Shown: positions 1 to 14,080 of the stretch, piece after piece | Numbering within the stretch: position 1 is the stretch's first letter | Layout of the letters: every line of letters begins with the position of its first letter | From: Copromyces sp. CBS 386.78 | Taxonomy: Eukaryota; Ascomycota; Sordariomycetes; Sordariales; Sordariaceae | Reading direction: 5' to 3' | DNA: 64,000 nucleotides | Assembly (NCBI GenBank): GCA_030685235.1 | Contig: MU839191.1 | Span: forward strand, 1-64,000 | Program-made: the position numbers and the translations under genes | The notes under the pieces: model-generated | Databases searched by the model: none | Told to the model about the DNA's origin: nothing | The model's input: the letters and a program-made list of their open reading frames with translations, nothing else

Positions 1-120
1 GTGGTGTGGGTCCAGAGGTTATGTCTGTGAGATGATTGGTCTAAAAAGCGGGAGAGGGCGCGCCAAGTGGGGGAGCAGTGTATGAAGACATTGAGGGCAG
101 TGCGAAAAGACTTTCTCTTT
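1..120. other. Edge of a neighbouring normal-composition region
   Basis: These bases are G-rich and contain many TG and CA dinucleotides, unlike the next 14 kb, where both are nearly absent. The switch to AT-rich sequence is abrupt after about base 115. I see no coding frame in so short a piece. It is most simply the edge of another unmutated island to the left, by inference from composition only. Confidence 0.5.
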
Positions 121-1623
121 AAAAATATCCTATAAAATTAATTTTTTCGTAGTAATTTACTAGACTTTTTTCCATCCTATCGAAAATTTATTTAAAAGTC
201 TAAAAATAAAATGATATTTATTCGAATATATTATAATAAGCCTTATATACTTCCTCCTCTAATTATTTTATCCGCCTATTTAAAGCTAAATATATATATA
301 TTAATATTATAAAGGATTTTATACGAATATATTCGATATTATAATTTAAAATATTATAGGCAATATTTTTAGGGAGTTATAGGAAAGTAATTAATAATAA
401 TAAGAATATTTAGCCTAGCGTTTTATTAATTAAAACTATATTAGTAAAATATATATACTAAAATTATATATACCGGGCCGTAATATATTTCTATATATTA
501 ATTCGGACGTTTATAATAAGCGCCTATAAGTAGGGGGTATTATATTAATCCGTTTATTTAATATTATATTTAATAATAATAAGTAAGTATACGAAGGGAT
601 ATTCCTTTAAAATATTTCTTTATTATTTCGTAAGAATTTTAAATTTAATTTTTTTATATTAGATTTTTAATTAATTGAAATCTTCTTTTTCTATTTTATT
701 AAGGGGGTTCGGTTTATTTAATTCGAATTCCGACGGACGTTAGGGTCCTTTATCTTAATTTCCGGATTAAGAGGCCTAAAATCCGAAAATTCGTAAATAG
801 GCCTTCGCAAAAAGGGGTAGTCGTAAATAGGGAAGGGCGGCAGAAGTATTAGGCGAAATTAATCTATAAGTTTTAATATATTATGGAATTATACTATATC
901 GTTACACTATAATAGTATTATAATATTGAATTTTAAAAAAGCGACGTACTACGTAAATTGAAATTCGGAATAGAGAAGCTACGTAGGGTTCAATTAGTCA
1001 TTAAAGCGATTAAGTATAAATTTATTAATATAATTAGAATTATACTCTTTTAAAATAATTTAGATAAATAGTACTTCTAAGTCTTTATTATATATTATAT
1101 AGTAGTTTAATATTAATAAGTCGAAGGTACGCACCTTAAAATATAATTATAAAAGGTAATATAATAAATAATAGCGAGGAATTATTAATATAATTGATTA
1201 CTAATATTTATTCTCTATAAGGGCAAATATAAAAGGATTTAGAATTTCCTTCTATAATAATAGTATTTTTTTAATATTAGAGAAATAATTGTTATAGGTT
1301 AATTAAATACTTTTAATATAGAAGATAATACTTAATAGCCCTAATTGCTTAAAGGTACCGGATAATTTAAATAGGAGATTATTTTATTTTAATAATAGAA
1401 TATCCTTTTTCTATTAATATTAATCAAATTAATCAAAATAATTATATAATATAAATAATATAAAAGAGTATAACGTACTATAGAAAATAAACGTAATAGG
1501 AGCGTATAATATATTTCGCACTATTACTAAATTTATTCTAAAGTTAATTATTCTTCTAATAAATTATTTTCGTTATCTATTTATATATTAATATTATCGG
1601 CGGCTTCTTAATCTATTTAATAT

Positions 1624-2330
1624 TTAGAGTTTCTACTAATTTATTATAATTAAATAGCAATTTCGGCGGCCTTACCCTTCCCTTTCGGATTTAACTTTAC
1701 CCTTTTTAATAGAAGGCCTTCGATATCGGTAAAATCTTCGGAACTTCCGCTAATTTATTATAGTCGAATAATAGTTTCGGCGGCCTTACCCTTCCCTTTT
1801 AGGTTTAATTTTATTTTCTTTAATAAAAGGCTTTCAATATTAATTAAATCTTTAGAACTCCTACTGGTTTATTATAATCGAATAGTAATTTCGGCGGCTT
1901 TACCCTTCTCTATCGGGTTTAATTTATTTAGGCCGAATTATTACCGTAATATATTAATCTAATTAATATTAAATAATTAATAGTATTTAATATAATAAAT
2001 AAATTAAAGGTAATATATTTTAAATAGTATCCGTTTTACGCTAGCGCAATCTTCGCTAAATAGTACTATATCGGTTAGGTCTTTGGAATTCCCGCCGGTT
2101 TATTATAATAGTATAGTAGTTTCAGCGGCCTTACCCTTCTTTATCGGGTTTAATTTATTTAGGCCGAATTACTACCATAGTATATTAATTTAATTAATAT
2201 TAAATAATTAATAATATTTAATATAGTAAATAGATTAAAGGTAACGTATTTTAAATAGCGTCCGTTTCGTACCAGCACGGTTTTTACTAAGTAATATTAT
2301 ACGTACGGTCTCTTTATTAAATAACGCTTT
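1624..2330. repeat. Tandem repeat, 114-bp then 231-bp period
   Basis: A block beginning around a TTTCGGCGGCCTTACCCTTC core recurs with core starts at 1661, 1775, 1889 and 2120, so the spacing is 114, 114 and 231 bases. The flanking words (a TTTATTATA stretch before the core and a GGGTTTAATTT stretch after it) are also shared. The last two units carry an extra ~117-base insert containing AGGCCGAATTA and ATTAATATTAAATAATTAATA. Differences between units are mostly C/T and G/A, as expected from RIP. Function unknown. Confidence 0.75.
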
Positions 2331-3396
2331 ATATTATTTACACTATATAAAATACTATTTGGGAAGCGTATTAAAGGTACTTATATTCTCTATATTTACC
2401 TATAAAAACGTTTAATTAACTACCAAAATCTAATTAAAATACGCTCTACTAAATACCCTAATATAGGATTATTTATTATAATACAAAATCTTTAAATCGA
2501 CCGACTAATCCTTTATATTAAAAGAATTAAATATATATGGTCGCTATAGGTCGTATTGTAAAATATAGTGAAATAATAGTAAAACGAATATATAATATAA
2601 AGTATAGAAAGAATAAAAATTTAAATTAAAGTATAAATATTAAGTATAAAAATAGAATTAAGGGAAATATAATATTTAGAGAAACCTAATACAATTAATA
2701 TCGGGAATAAAATAAGAAAATAAAGGGGGTAAATTCTACTAATTATTTAAATAAATTAAGCTTTATTTTAAAAATACTTTAATTAAAAGTACTAGAAACA
2801 AAATAGGGTTATACTTAGAGAAGCGGTAAGTAACGTAGGCAGGCGAATAGATTCCATAATATATAACGGCACTTAAACCCGTCCGGGATATTATAATATC
2901 CCCGCTTAACTTTCTACTATATAAAATACCTATTTAATTACTAGTATAATATATAATTACGTCCACTATTTTAATAATTTACTCGTAAGCTATTCAATTA
3001 TAAAAGCGAACAAATATATAAAATCGGTAAATAAATTACAACGGTATAATCTAGTAAAATTAAGTATATTAAAATATTTATTTATAAAATATTTATTTAC
3101 TAAATAAAAAAATTAAATAATAACCAGTCTTTATAATTAAGCGAATAAATAATATAGTTAATAAGCCCGGATAAATAGCTATAGCCCGCCTATACTCTTA
3201 AAAAAAGCCGAAACTCCTAAAACCATAGAGAAAATAGCCGGCACAAAATTAAATATCGATTAGTAACGCTAACAAAACTATACTTTTCTTACTAAATCGG
3301 GTATAGTAATAAAATATTAAAGGCTAGAATAATAGTCCTAATAAAAGTATTTCACTACCAAATTCAAAGTAGCGAATATAGGAATTAATTAAGCAA

Positions 3397-4013
3397 ATCG
3401 AATCCATCTTCCCTAGCAGACCGCCCTCTTTATTAACTATTTATTAATTAGAAATCGAACTTACCTTTACTAAATCGGATATAACGGCGGCATATCCTAA
3501 TTTATATTATAATTAGCGACTTTAAGTAGACGCCCAACTCTAATTTCAAATAAGCCCGACGATTAAACGATTAAATTAAATAATTGCCGTAATTAGGCAG
3601 GTAGAGCATCATTAAATAAACTACAACTAGATCGCCGATCGAAATCGAAAACAATTTTAGCTTTTCATATTCCAAAATTCTAAATATATTATAACTATCG
3701 GGTTTAAGTATAGCTAGTATCAATTCGTAGCTTTCGACGTAGCGTTAATATTATATAGTCACATACAGGGTCAACGAATTATAATATTTAAATAATTAAT
3801 TCTCCTAAATATTGTATTTAAATTAAAAGCCCTAGTGGCTAACGACCGCTAATCTTCCCAATTATACTTTAATAGTAATATTAGGCCTAATATATTAAAT
3901 TTTACTCTTATTAAAGTAAAGTAGTTTATTAATTAGGGCCTTATCCTCCGTACGCGTTAAGTATTATAATATAAATACCCGATATTATCTTTTACGAATT
4001 TCTTATAAATTAT
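3397..4013 (+). pseudogene. Decayed unknown reading frame
   Basis: In the frame starting at 3397, roughly 205 codons read as protein-like sequence whose only interruptions are TAA and TAG, with no TGA. TAA and TAG are the stops that RIP makes from CAA, CAG and TGG codons, so this looks like a RIP-inactivated coding sequence. The local base composition keeps CA but lacks TG, so one strand was mutated more than the other. The residues are mixed and rich in asparagine, isoleucine and glutamine-derived stops. I do not recognise a family; it could be part of a transposon or a duplicated host gene. Confidence 0.4.
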
Positions 4014-5929
4014 AAACCTATTCTAATTATTATATTATATAAGAAAAGTAAAATAAAGTAAATTAAAAATAAAATTGAAATTCCGCGAATTTATTTTTAT
4101 TAGAATTAAAAGAGGTTAAGACCGCTAAATTTTATTCATATAAGAATTAAATATTAGCGCGGATAATATTATAGCCGAAAAGGAGGTTTGTATAATTAAT
4201 TACAAATTTTATTTTAAATAGAATAAAATCTGCCTTTACTAGCTTCTAAGAAGATATTTAACCTCCTCCTTATATTTACGTATAAAGTCCTTAACTTCGG
4301 CTAACGTTTAATAAACATCGTTATTATATATAGTATTACCTATTAAATTATATACTATCCGGTTATTATCCTATATATTAAACCGTTAGACTATTTTGTA
4401 ATCCGGGCGACTAAAGGGTTAATATAATTAGGGCTTATAAGTAGTATAATTATTATTATACGTATATTTAAGAGTATATTAGCGTTCCCAATTAAAAAAT
4501 TCATTAATAGACTTTAAGAAATATATATAAAATTCCTTTTTAATAAAAGGGATATAAAGTACTTAGCGTATATAATTATATACGAAATCGATAATTTTAA
4601 TAATATCCGGATTATTTAAAAATTAATTATTCGGGGATACGCCTTTATTATTTCTACTATTTTTAACCTACTTATATACTTATAACTTAGAAGGTAAAAG
4701 GGATCGGACCTACTTATAAATTTCTATAATAGTAAATAATAGATTTATTTATAATTTAAAAGGTAATAGGGGCCGGACCCGATTATTAATTTCCGTAATA
4801 GTAAATAGCAGATTATTTTCCTCCTCCGCCGGATCGACGAATAGCTAATTTTTAAACGCTTCCCCGGTCTTCTTATATAAAGCAACGAACTTCCTCGCTA
4901 TAAGCGTCCTTACTAACTTACTTTATTTATTTACGAAGAACTCTATTTTTTTATCGATAATCTCTTTAATAAATTTAACTTTAATTTCTTTATCTTTAAA
5001 AGTTATTATAACCCTCTACCGGTTTTTAAAAGCGAATTCGTTAGCGCCTTCAATATACTATTTAATTTCGCTCCTAGAATTTCCTAATATACTCTTTACG
5101 AATTTTTTAATAAGTAATTTAATATCCTTCGCTATATAATCTAATTTAGCGAATATATCCTTATAAATTACTAAATCTATACCTTTATTTATAAAGTAGG
5201 GGTTTAATAAGGGAAGGTTATTATTGAACCTCTCCTAATCGATTTTATTAACGTAACTGGCGTTAATTACCTATATAAATATAAATAATAATTTTAAATA
5301 GAAATAGCCGAAGTTTTTCGCTCGCGTAAAATAGTAAGCTTTAACCTTTTACGGAGCTTCGACCGCCTACGAAAAATAATTAAAATTATAAGAGAATATA
5401 TATTTGGCCGCTTCATAGCCGTACAAAATTTTAAAATATAGGCTCATTATTATTAATACTCCTTTCTTTTCTAATTCGAAGTTCGGTATAAATTTATAAA
5501 TTTACTAAAGAATATTAATATATTTTATATTGGTTAAAATTAAAAGATATAAGCAATACCGACCTTTTATAATACTTAATCTTCGGTTTAATCGTAAACC
5601 GTCCTATATATAATTAATAAGTACTATTCTACTACCTAACGCTAACTAATTCTATATAACCTCCTTATATATTAAAAAATTATATTTAAATTCTATACGA
5701 AATTTAGGCCAATATTAATATAGTATTAGTAGTACAAATTAAAGCCAGCTGTATAAACGGCTAAATTTAAGACGAAGATATTTAAATCTATAATATTCGA
5801 ATTCTATTTATTTACTATACGAATACGTTCGGCTTATAATTATTTATTATAAATTATTTCGACCTTTAAACCGACCTTTCGAAGGAGTAAGTACAATATT
5901 TTATTTTAATAATTAATTTTTAATATATA

Positions 5930-6055
5930 TATTACTCCGATAGGAATATATAGGATAGGGGTAGAATTTATTCTAATAAGAATATATAAGAGAGGGCGGA
6001 TTTTATTCCGATAGGAATAATTTACTTTAATTCTACTAGGAGTAAAATCTATAGA
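5930..6055. repeat. Short inverted-repeat cluster
   Basis: Within 125 bases there are four imperfect palindromes of one type: an ACTCC or ATTCC half, a 2-4 base centre, and a GGAGT or GGAAT half (for example TTATTCCGATAGGAATAA). Related motifs recur near 7.3, 8.0, 9.5, 10.8 and 14.05 kb. They look like diverged copies of one hairpin-forming repeat altered by C-to-T changes. Function unknown. Confidence 0.5.
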
Positions 6056-9000
6056 ATAAAAGAATATTTATATTTATAATTATAGCGAATTAATAATTAC
6101 TAATATACGTTTTTTCAAATAAAATATTTCTATATACTTACTTACTACCTAAACGAAGAGGGGCGACTTTAATAACGCCCATTTAAATATATAGAATCTA
6201 TTAATATAAGGGAAGAAGGCCTCATCTATTACTAAATTAACGAATATATAAAATAAACCCCCGTTATAATCTAGCCTAATTAGTTCATTAACGATATCGA
6301 CGTCGAAACGTATATCCGAATCTAAATTTAATTCAGACTTCTTAAAGTTCTTCTCCTTATAATTAACGCGTATAAAATACTAAATTATATAATCGGATAC
6401 CTCTAATAATTAATTACCGAAAATAAAATCCGAAATAAATATATAAAATCTATAAATATTTTATACTACGAATTAGCATAACCTAATTAGGATTATATTA
6501 AATACGACCTTTTAATTCTCCTTCCTCGAATTAATGATATAAGGATTTATTTCGTCAATTTCGTAATTAGAAGGGTCTATTATAATATTCTTCAAAAAAT
6601 TATTAGTAAATTCCGTAATTAACCCCTTTTTAAGCCTATAAAAAAGATATATAATACGTATTTCTATAGGGGGGATATTTAATAAAAGGTAGGACATTAA
6701 ATTATTCGGGAGTTTAAACGGGGTTATTATACCCCAATTAACAATTAGTATTTATATTTAGTATATAATCCAATTAATTAATTCGCTAACTATTTTAGCG
6801 GAATTAATAGGGGCGATAGTCGCTTATACTTATAAATATAAGTATTACTATTTAAATCCCTAATATTACTCAATATTACGTAAAGTATTGCGGGCTTTAA
6901 TAGAAATATCTAATTTAATAATATAATTATTACTATCTTCGTATTAAGTAACGAATTTATTATTACCAATTATATTTAATATACTAATAAACCGCTTTAG
7001 CTTATTAAAAACGTTATAAAAAGATACCTCCTATACTAATAATATAAATATATTAATATCGCTTAGGTAATTTAGAATTAAGGTTACTAAATAAATAAAG
7101 TGAATAGCCGTAAGGATTTTCCAAATAGCGCGGAAAATAATAGAATTTATATTTTTAACGAATTAAATTTCGTCTATAATAACCAATTAGAATTTAATAT
7201 TCTTAATAAATATAATATTTACATAAATAGTATATACTTTATACTTTTTAATACGTTTATAGAGGGTTAGCGACTAATATATTTTATTTATATTAGAATT
7301 GAGAATTATTATTCTTATTAGAATAAAAATTTATTAGAATAAATTGCCTAAAAGTCCGCGGGCGTTACTATTTAATTCAGCATATATATCGTTAACGTTA
7401 TTAAAATCGTTAAATTCTGACGGGTCTAATAAATCCGAATTAATATCGTCGCTAGCGTCCGCCTAACCCGGCGTAAGAATAATTATAATTTTATTTTATA
7501 AAATATATTTATTATAGTTACAAGCTAATTCGCCCTTCCCGATTATCGCTTTATCCTTAGAAATCTAGCGTTTAATAATAGTATAATATACGGCGATAAT
7601 AATAATTTTAACCGTATTAAGATATTAGCAGTATTATATATAAATATATATAAAATTATTAAAGGTTTTTTAGACTAGTATTTTTACCCGCCAATCGTCT
7701 CCTTCTTTTATTTAGCTAGGATTTTCGAATTAAATATAAAAATCGAAATCGGAGAAAGATTCCCGAAATTCGTTAAAAATCTAAATAACTAAATTAAGTA
7801 GTAAAATTAATATATTAGGGTATACTTAAATAAATTATTTCTAAGAATAGATTTTCTATAGCCGTAAATATTCTATTTAAAATATAATACTATAAATAAA
7901 GGTTTTATTTATACTAACTTCGCTCGTAAATATAGTACTTTTTAAAGGGGAATAGAATATATAATAAATAATATATATATTTAATAATAAATTAGTATAG
8001 GACAAATTTTATTTTTACTAGAATAAATAATAAATTAATTATAATTAAAATAAAATATATTTATTAATAATTTAATATAAAAGGAAATTCCGCTTATTTT
8101 TCCCTTTAAAATCCTAATTAACCTAGTTGTATATCGATTTAAATTTATTATAATCGAATACCGGCGGGTTATTTTCTTTACTTATAGAATTTTTAACCGT
8201 CTTCCTAAATATACGAATCCCTTTAACGATTAATTCTCTATTAGGAATATAATTAAATAAGGGATATTATTTAGAAATTAACGATTTAATTATTATATTA
8301 TTAATAATTTCGTTCTTAATATAGGACTAGGTAACTTCCTAATCCGATTCGAGGTCCTACGTTAATTAGGCAATACGCTTAATTATATTATTCGAATTCA
8401 ATATATATTTATAAATTAAGGTATTGTCCTTATAAAAGAGGGGGAAGGAAGCGGTATTAACGTATAGTCTAATTATTATTATTTTTACCTACCGATTTTA
8501 TAAATCGTTTAATAAATTTATTAATAATTTGTAATCTAAACGAGGGGACGGGTCTTTTCCGAAGCTAACCGAATTATATTTTCCTAATATATATTTAAAA
8601 TTACTATTGTTTTTTAAGCTATAAGTTAGGATATTGGACATTATAAATATATTAGATTAGTATATACAACGGGCTTAGTAATCGAAATACTTAAATAATT
8701 TAAATTTATCCTAGCTTAATTTATAGAATAAGTAATCCTTTTCCTACTTCTTTTATTAAGCGAAAACGTACTTTTTGAACGATATAAATACAATATTTAA
8801 TTAAGTTTTTATAATTTATTTTACTACTTTAGCCGGCGCGAAATTAATATCCGCCGAAATTATAAATATTTATAGCCCGCCAATCGGAGCATTACTACCC
8901 CTAATCGTACGCGTAGAGCTTAAGGCAATTTTACTTTACTTTCTATATAGAAAGAAAGTAAAGGTTTATAATATTTTAAATTAATTATCAATATAGTAAT

Positions 9001-9526
9001 TTCCGCGAATATAGGTACTTTCTTTTATAATATTCTATTAATAATACGGCGGGCCTTAATAGCGGAATAATATAAATATTTTATATAAAGTTAGAAAGAG
9101 GTTAGTAATAATAGTTTCGTATAAATAAATATCGTTAGCGGCGACTTTAGGCGTAGGGGGGTCGAAGTTACCGTTTCGGATCGCTACGGCCTAAATTAGT
9201 AAGGATTCGAAGGGCGTATCGGAAATTGCTTTTATAATATACGTAATATTAGAATTATTAAAATTATTAATAGTTTTTATATATAGTTTTTAATACGATT
9301 CTGGAAACTTAACGCTATCCTAATTTTTAGCGGGATTTAACTTCTTAAAATTAATTAAGTGCCTGAATAAATTAATTACTACTTTTTATTAATATATATT
9401 TATTAGAAGGGTTTTAATAAGTTAAATATTTTGGGTATTATTTTAATTTCGAGTAGTAAATATTATTTAATAGAGTTAGGGTATATTTTATTCTAATTAA
9501 AATAAATAAAATAAAAAGTAAATTTT

Positions 9527-9575
9527 ATTCCTATAAAAATTATTATAATAATTCTTATAGGAATAAAATCTACTT
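9527..9575. repeat. Inverted repeat with 15-bp arms
   Basis: ATTTTATTCCTATAA is followed about 18 bases later by its exact reverse complement TTATAGGAATAAAAT. The arms match the ATTCC/GGAAT motif of the other palindromes in this block. It may be a small hairpin element or the paired end of one. Confidence 0.6.
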
Positions 9576-10280
9576 TATTATAAATAAAGAATAGAAGTAA
9601 ATAAAATTTATAATTATAATTTAAATATTAATAAAAGTTTAAGAGGCTCTTATATTTAATTAAAGTAGCGAATTCCGGAGCTTTAACCCTAGTCGTAGAG
9701 AAATTTAATTAATATATTAATATTTAGCCGATTAGTATAGCTTTTTAGAATTTGGCGAGCTCCCGGTCCGTTATTATTAATACTTTTAAATCCTTTTTAA
9801 CGAAGGAAAAATCTTTGCTGTCTAGTTATTATAGGATTTCCGGGATAGTATTATAAATAGTATTTAGGTTGTAGTACCTAGTATAACCGGGGTACCCTAA
9901 TATAACCAATTTCGAATTATTATTAGCTATTATTACGGCGTTATTCGTAATTGGATTATAATACTATTTAAGCGGCGGATATTATAATAATTATAATTAA
10001 TTAACGTTAATTAGAATAGTAATATAAAGTATTTTATTAACCCTATTCTTAATTTATTTAAGAGGCGTTATAATATATTATTAATAAATTTTATTCTAAG
10101 GAGAATTATTAATTTAATACTACTAGTAAAATCGATAGTTCTAAAATAAATAAGGGCTAATTAGTTGTAAGAAGAGAGGAGAGGTTATAAAAGGAAAAGA
10201 AAAATTATAAGAGGAAGGAAAAAAGGATTAGAAATAGGAGAAGGGTATAACGTACGGACTAATTAATTATACTATACGGA

Positions 10281-10633
10281 CTAATTAATTACGCTAAATT
10301 TAATTCGGATAGCGTTTATTTAAAAATAAAGTAAATATTTATTATTAATTACTATAAATTAAATAGTCCTATAGTATTAGACCGACGATTAAATAGTAAT
10401 AGCTAGCGAAATTAAAGGAGTAGATTTCTATATACCGGTAAATATATATATAATTAATAAACCACTAATTAATTATATTAAATTTAATTCGGATGGTGCT
10501 CGTTTAAAATATTTATTACTAATTACTATAAATAGTTTTATAATATTAAACCGACGACCGAACGGTAATAATTAGCGAAATTAAAGGAATAAATCCTTAT
10601 ATACTAGTAAATATATATACAATTAATAAATAA
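10281..10633. repeat. Direct duplication, about 184 bp
   Basis: Two head-to-tail copies begin at 10281 and 10465 with CTAATTAATTA followed by AAATTTAATTCGGAT. They share the order of several words (TTACTATAAAT, GACCG, TAGCGAAATTAAAGGA, GTAAATATATATA). Substitutions between them are mainly C/T and G/A, consistent with RIP after duplication, and the second copy is slightly shorter. Confidence 0.65.
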
Positions 10634-11874
10634 CCTTCGTTATACGTAATCTATTTAATTATATGAATCTAATTTAAATAATGTTTATTATAAATTAGGG
10701 TAGATTTATATTACTAACTATGATCGGACTAGGAAGATAATATATTTAATAAATAAATTAATAGTTAGCGCTTTATTTGCTTACTAGTTAGAAATAATTT
10801 TAATTAGAATAAAATTTCGCTTATATTTATAAGTCTGTAGAATAGTAGGAGGGGAAATATAGTAAGATATTATATAGTAATTTTAGGAGTAAAATTTATT
10901 GTTATGCGGAATTTAATAAGTAGATTATATTTATATTAATTAAACACCGATAAGGCGCTACTCTAAACTTTAAAATATAAGCCTTCGCTAAAGTATAGGG
11001 GAGGGGCGTACTAAATTATATATAATTTAGGATAATTATTAATTAAATTAGTTTACTATTACTCTTATTAAAGTTAAATATATTATACGTATTATTAATT
11101 ATAAGAAAATTATTATCTTTAAATTTAAAGAGATTAAAGTATTTTCAGTCTTCTCTATATTTTAGCCGTACCTCTTTATTATTAAATTATTCTAATATTC
11201 CCGTAAATAAAATATATAGGCTTTTTTATTATAAATTTAATATATTAAAGTCGGCGGAATCCGAGGATCTATAGCGCTGGGTCGCGAACCCGTTCTTATA
11301 AATTTTATAAGTGTAATTAATAACGTTTTCGTTAATAGATAGATTAATATATTTATTATTGTTAGGTTGCTCGAATTTTAATTTAATTATTTTACGAATA
11401 ATTATAGTAAAGGGCCCGATAATAAATATTTTAATAAAAGTAGATTTAATATTATAAATAGAATTTTTATAATATTTAATATTGAATGTAAAAGAGCGAT
11501 TAATATATTCTAATATTAAATTAATTTCTTTCTAATTATTATTAATTATAATATACTATATTAATCCGGACTTTAAGATAGTTTTAAATAATATACGGTC
11601 GGTTATTTCTAAACCTAGTAATTATAAAAAGTAAAGTATTTTAAACCTATAATTTATATTCTTCTTACTATAGAAGAAGAGGGGTAGAAAATTAACTATT
11701 TATTAGAAAATACTGTAGTCTCTAAACTTAATAGTACGAATAAGAATAATAAATACTTAGACGGTATATAAATATTAATAGACGTTATAGAATTATATAT
11801 TTATATAATTGCTATTATTAAAGTATTTACCGGTATACCCTTCTAAAGTAAATATTTTGGCATATATGCAATTA

Positions 11875-12640
11875 AATTGTATAAAGAAATAGGATAAGCT
11901 GTTAATTTAAAAAGTATTTATAATAACCGCCCTTATGATTTTCTTATTTAGAAGACTGGCGTTAAAAAATTTATTATCGATAAAATTACGTATAAGGAAG
12001 GCGAAGATCCTAAAGTAGAATATATTATAAAAAAGCTATAACCCGTAGTAAAATTCAGTCTTTTACTACTTTATATTCTTCGCCCTATTAAATCTATAGG
12101 CATTTTATTTAATTAGAGGCTAGAAATACCGGAAAATTAAATTAATAAAGTTAAATTTAATATAGAAGAAGGTTAGAACGGATATTATTTATTATTTTTA
12201 ATCGTATTCGGACTACGCTTCTAATTAGGCCAATATAATTTTGCAGATAAATAATATCGTTTTCTAATCGCTATAAACGAAAAAGAACTTATCGCCGAAT
12301 TATTTTTAATTTATTTCTAATAGGCCGAAGAATAATTTATTATATAAATAATAAACGCTAACTAATTTACCCTTATTCTTATCAATAATAGGTATTTAGA
12401 GAATAAAACTCTTAGGTATCTAATAACGCTTTATTTTAAGGAAGGGATAGGTAAGTAAACCCTTTTATTTATAAATAATAAGAAATAAAGTTCGTAATTT
12501 TTCGATAATAAGAAAATTAATAGTAGGGTAAAATATATACGGCGTTGGGGCAAGTAAAGGAATAATTTAACCCGTCTAGAATTAGACGATAGGTTAGAAT
12601 TAATTTGGTTAGAAGGGTCTAAGGATATTAGGACTACTTA
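11875..12640 (+). pseudogene. Decayed unknown reading frame
   Basis: From 11875 one plus-strand frame runs for about 255 codons and is broken only by TAA and TAG, never TGA. Between the stops it reads as ordinary mixed protein sequence with long stop-free runs (about 12.23-12.30 kb), unlike random AT-rich DNA. This is the pattern of a RIP-inactivated gene. I cannot name the family; no reverse transcriptase, integrase or transposase signature is evident to me. It may belong to a repeat or be a duplicated host gene. Confidence 0.4.
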
Positions 12641-14017
12641 TTAATAAATAAATTATAAAATTATATATAATATCCTATAACTAATATTAAGGCTCTATAT
12701 AATATTAAAATAATTATAATTATTATAAATAATAATAAAATTAAAATTAAATATAATACGTTTAAAATTTTATTAAAAACGTTAATTTAATTATAATAAA
12801 TATTTAAAGTCCGAATTAATTATTATAATAATAATAAACGTTTTAATAGTTATAATCGTCTTATTATACGAAATATAAATATTAAATCTAGCTAATATAT
12901 CTTAAATATACTTCGTAATGCCGTTTATACGTAAATAAAGGCTTATAATTTAGGAAAAGAAATCCGAATTACAAAGGGCGCGAATCTTTATAAGAATTAT
13001 AAAAATTATATAAATATAAGGTGAAGTAAGCTCGTTGTAATAAGTTCGGCCTTTATATTTTAATTATTAGGTATATTAATATAATATTAAGCTTTTAAAG
13101 AGTAAATACAATTAAGGAGCGCGCAATTGAAATTATATTGTACTTTACTAAACGATATTTAAAATTTATTATATACTATATAAATCTTCGATATTATATA
13201 ATATATCGCTCCTAATTATAGAGGAAGCATTAAATTTAACGAATAACGAAAATAGTTTAAAATTATTAGGCTATAAATCTATAATTTCGGTATTTTTAAA
13301 TTCGGAATATTATAATTTAGGGTTTTTGGGTCGGGAATTAGAATTAATAAATTTAAAGTCAGTATTTCTAAATTTATTTTTATTATTCTTCATCTTTTTA
13401 AATTTATATTTTCGGAAGAGAAATATTAATTCCCGAATAAATTCCCGATTCAGAGTCTTTATATTATACGAATTACTCTTATCCTTAAATCGGATAATAA
13501 TATTTTAGTAAAAGAGAATTTCGTATACGTCTTTATTATATAAAAAATTAATAAATTCTTTAATATAGGTTCTAAATAATTAATTATCACTTCGAATTAC
13601 CTTTATTTAATTATAAATAAATTACTTTAGTATACCCCTCTTAAGGTAAAGGCGAAATTAATATTCTTTAATTTTATAGGCTAAGGATTAATTAAAGTTG
13701 TAATTATATTCCGGTAGTTTAAGAATAGTTAATAGAATATATAGAATAGGGGTAGGGGTCGGATTCGAAGTATCGAAGTTCGGAATAGGCGAATAACGAA
13801 TAGGATTAGTTTGGAAATTAATTAATTTAAATATAAGGTTAAGCGAATTAAATATAAATATAGATCGGTTATTAGGTAGAGGCGGAAGGGGCGTTTTGTA
13901 AAACGAGGGTTCTGTTATATCGGGCAAGTCGAATAAATTGGATATAGTACTTTAATATATTTTATTCTAATTAGAATTATTTGTTAACTAAATAATTAAA
14001 TATAATAAAGGCGGTTA

Positions 14018-14080
14018 ATTTTATTCTAATTAGAGTAGATTTAGAGGTTATACTCCGATTAGAGTAAAATCCTCGTATAA
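14018..14080. repeat. Inverted repeat at the edge of the AT-rich block
   Basis: ATTTTATTCTAATTAGAGTA is followed by TACTCCGATTAGAGTAAAAT; the second is the reverse complement of the first apart from a few C/T-type differences. It is the rightmost member of the hairpin family seen through the left block, and sits immediately before normal composition resumes. Confidence 0.55.

Noticed and set aside
13688..13927. 79-codon minus frame rich in Pro and Asn
   Set aside because: Open by chance in AT-rich RIP DNA as far as I can tell; no start context, family or splice support.
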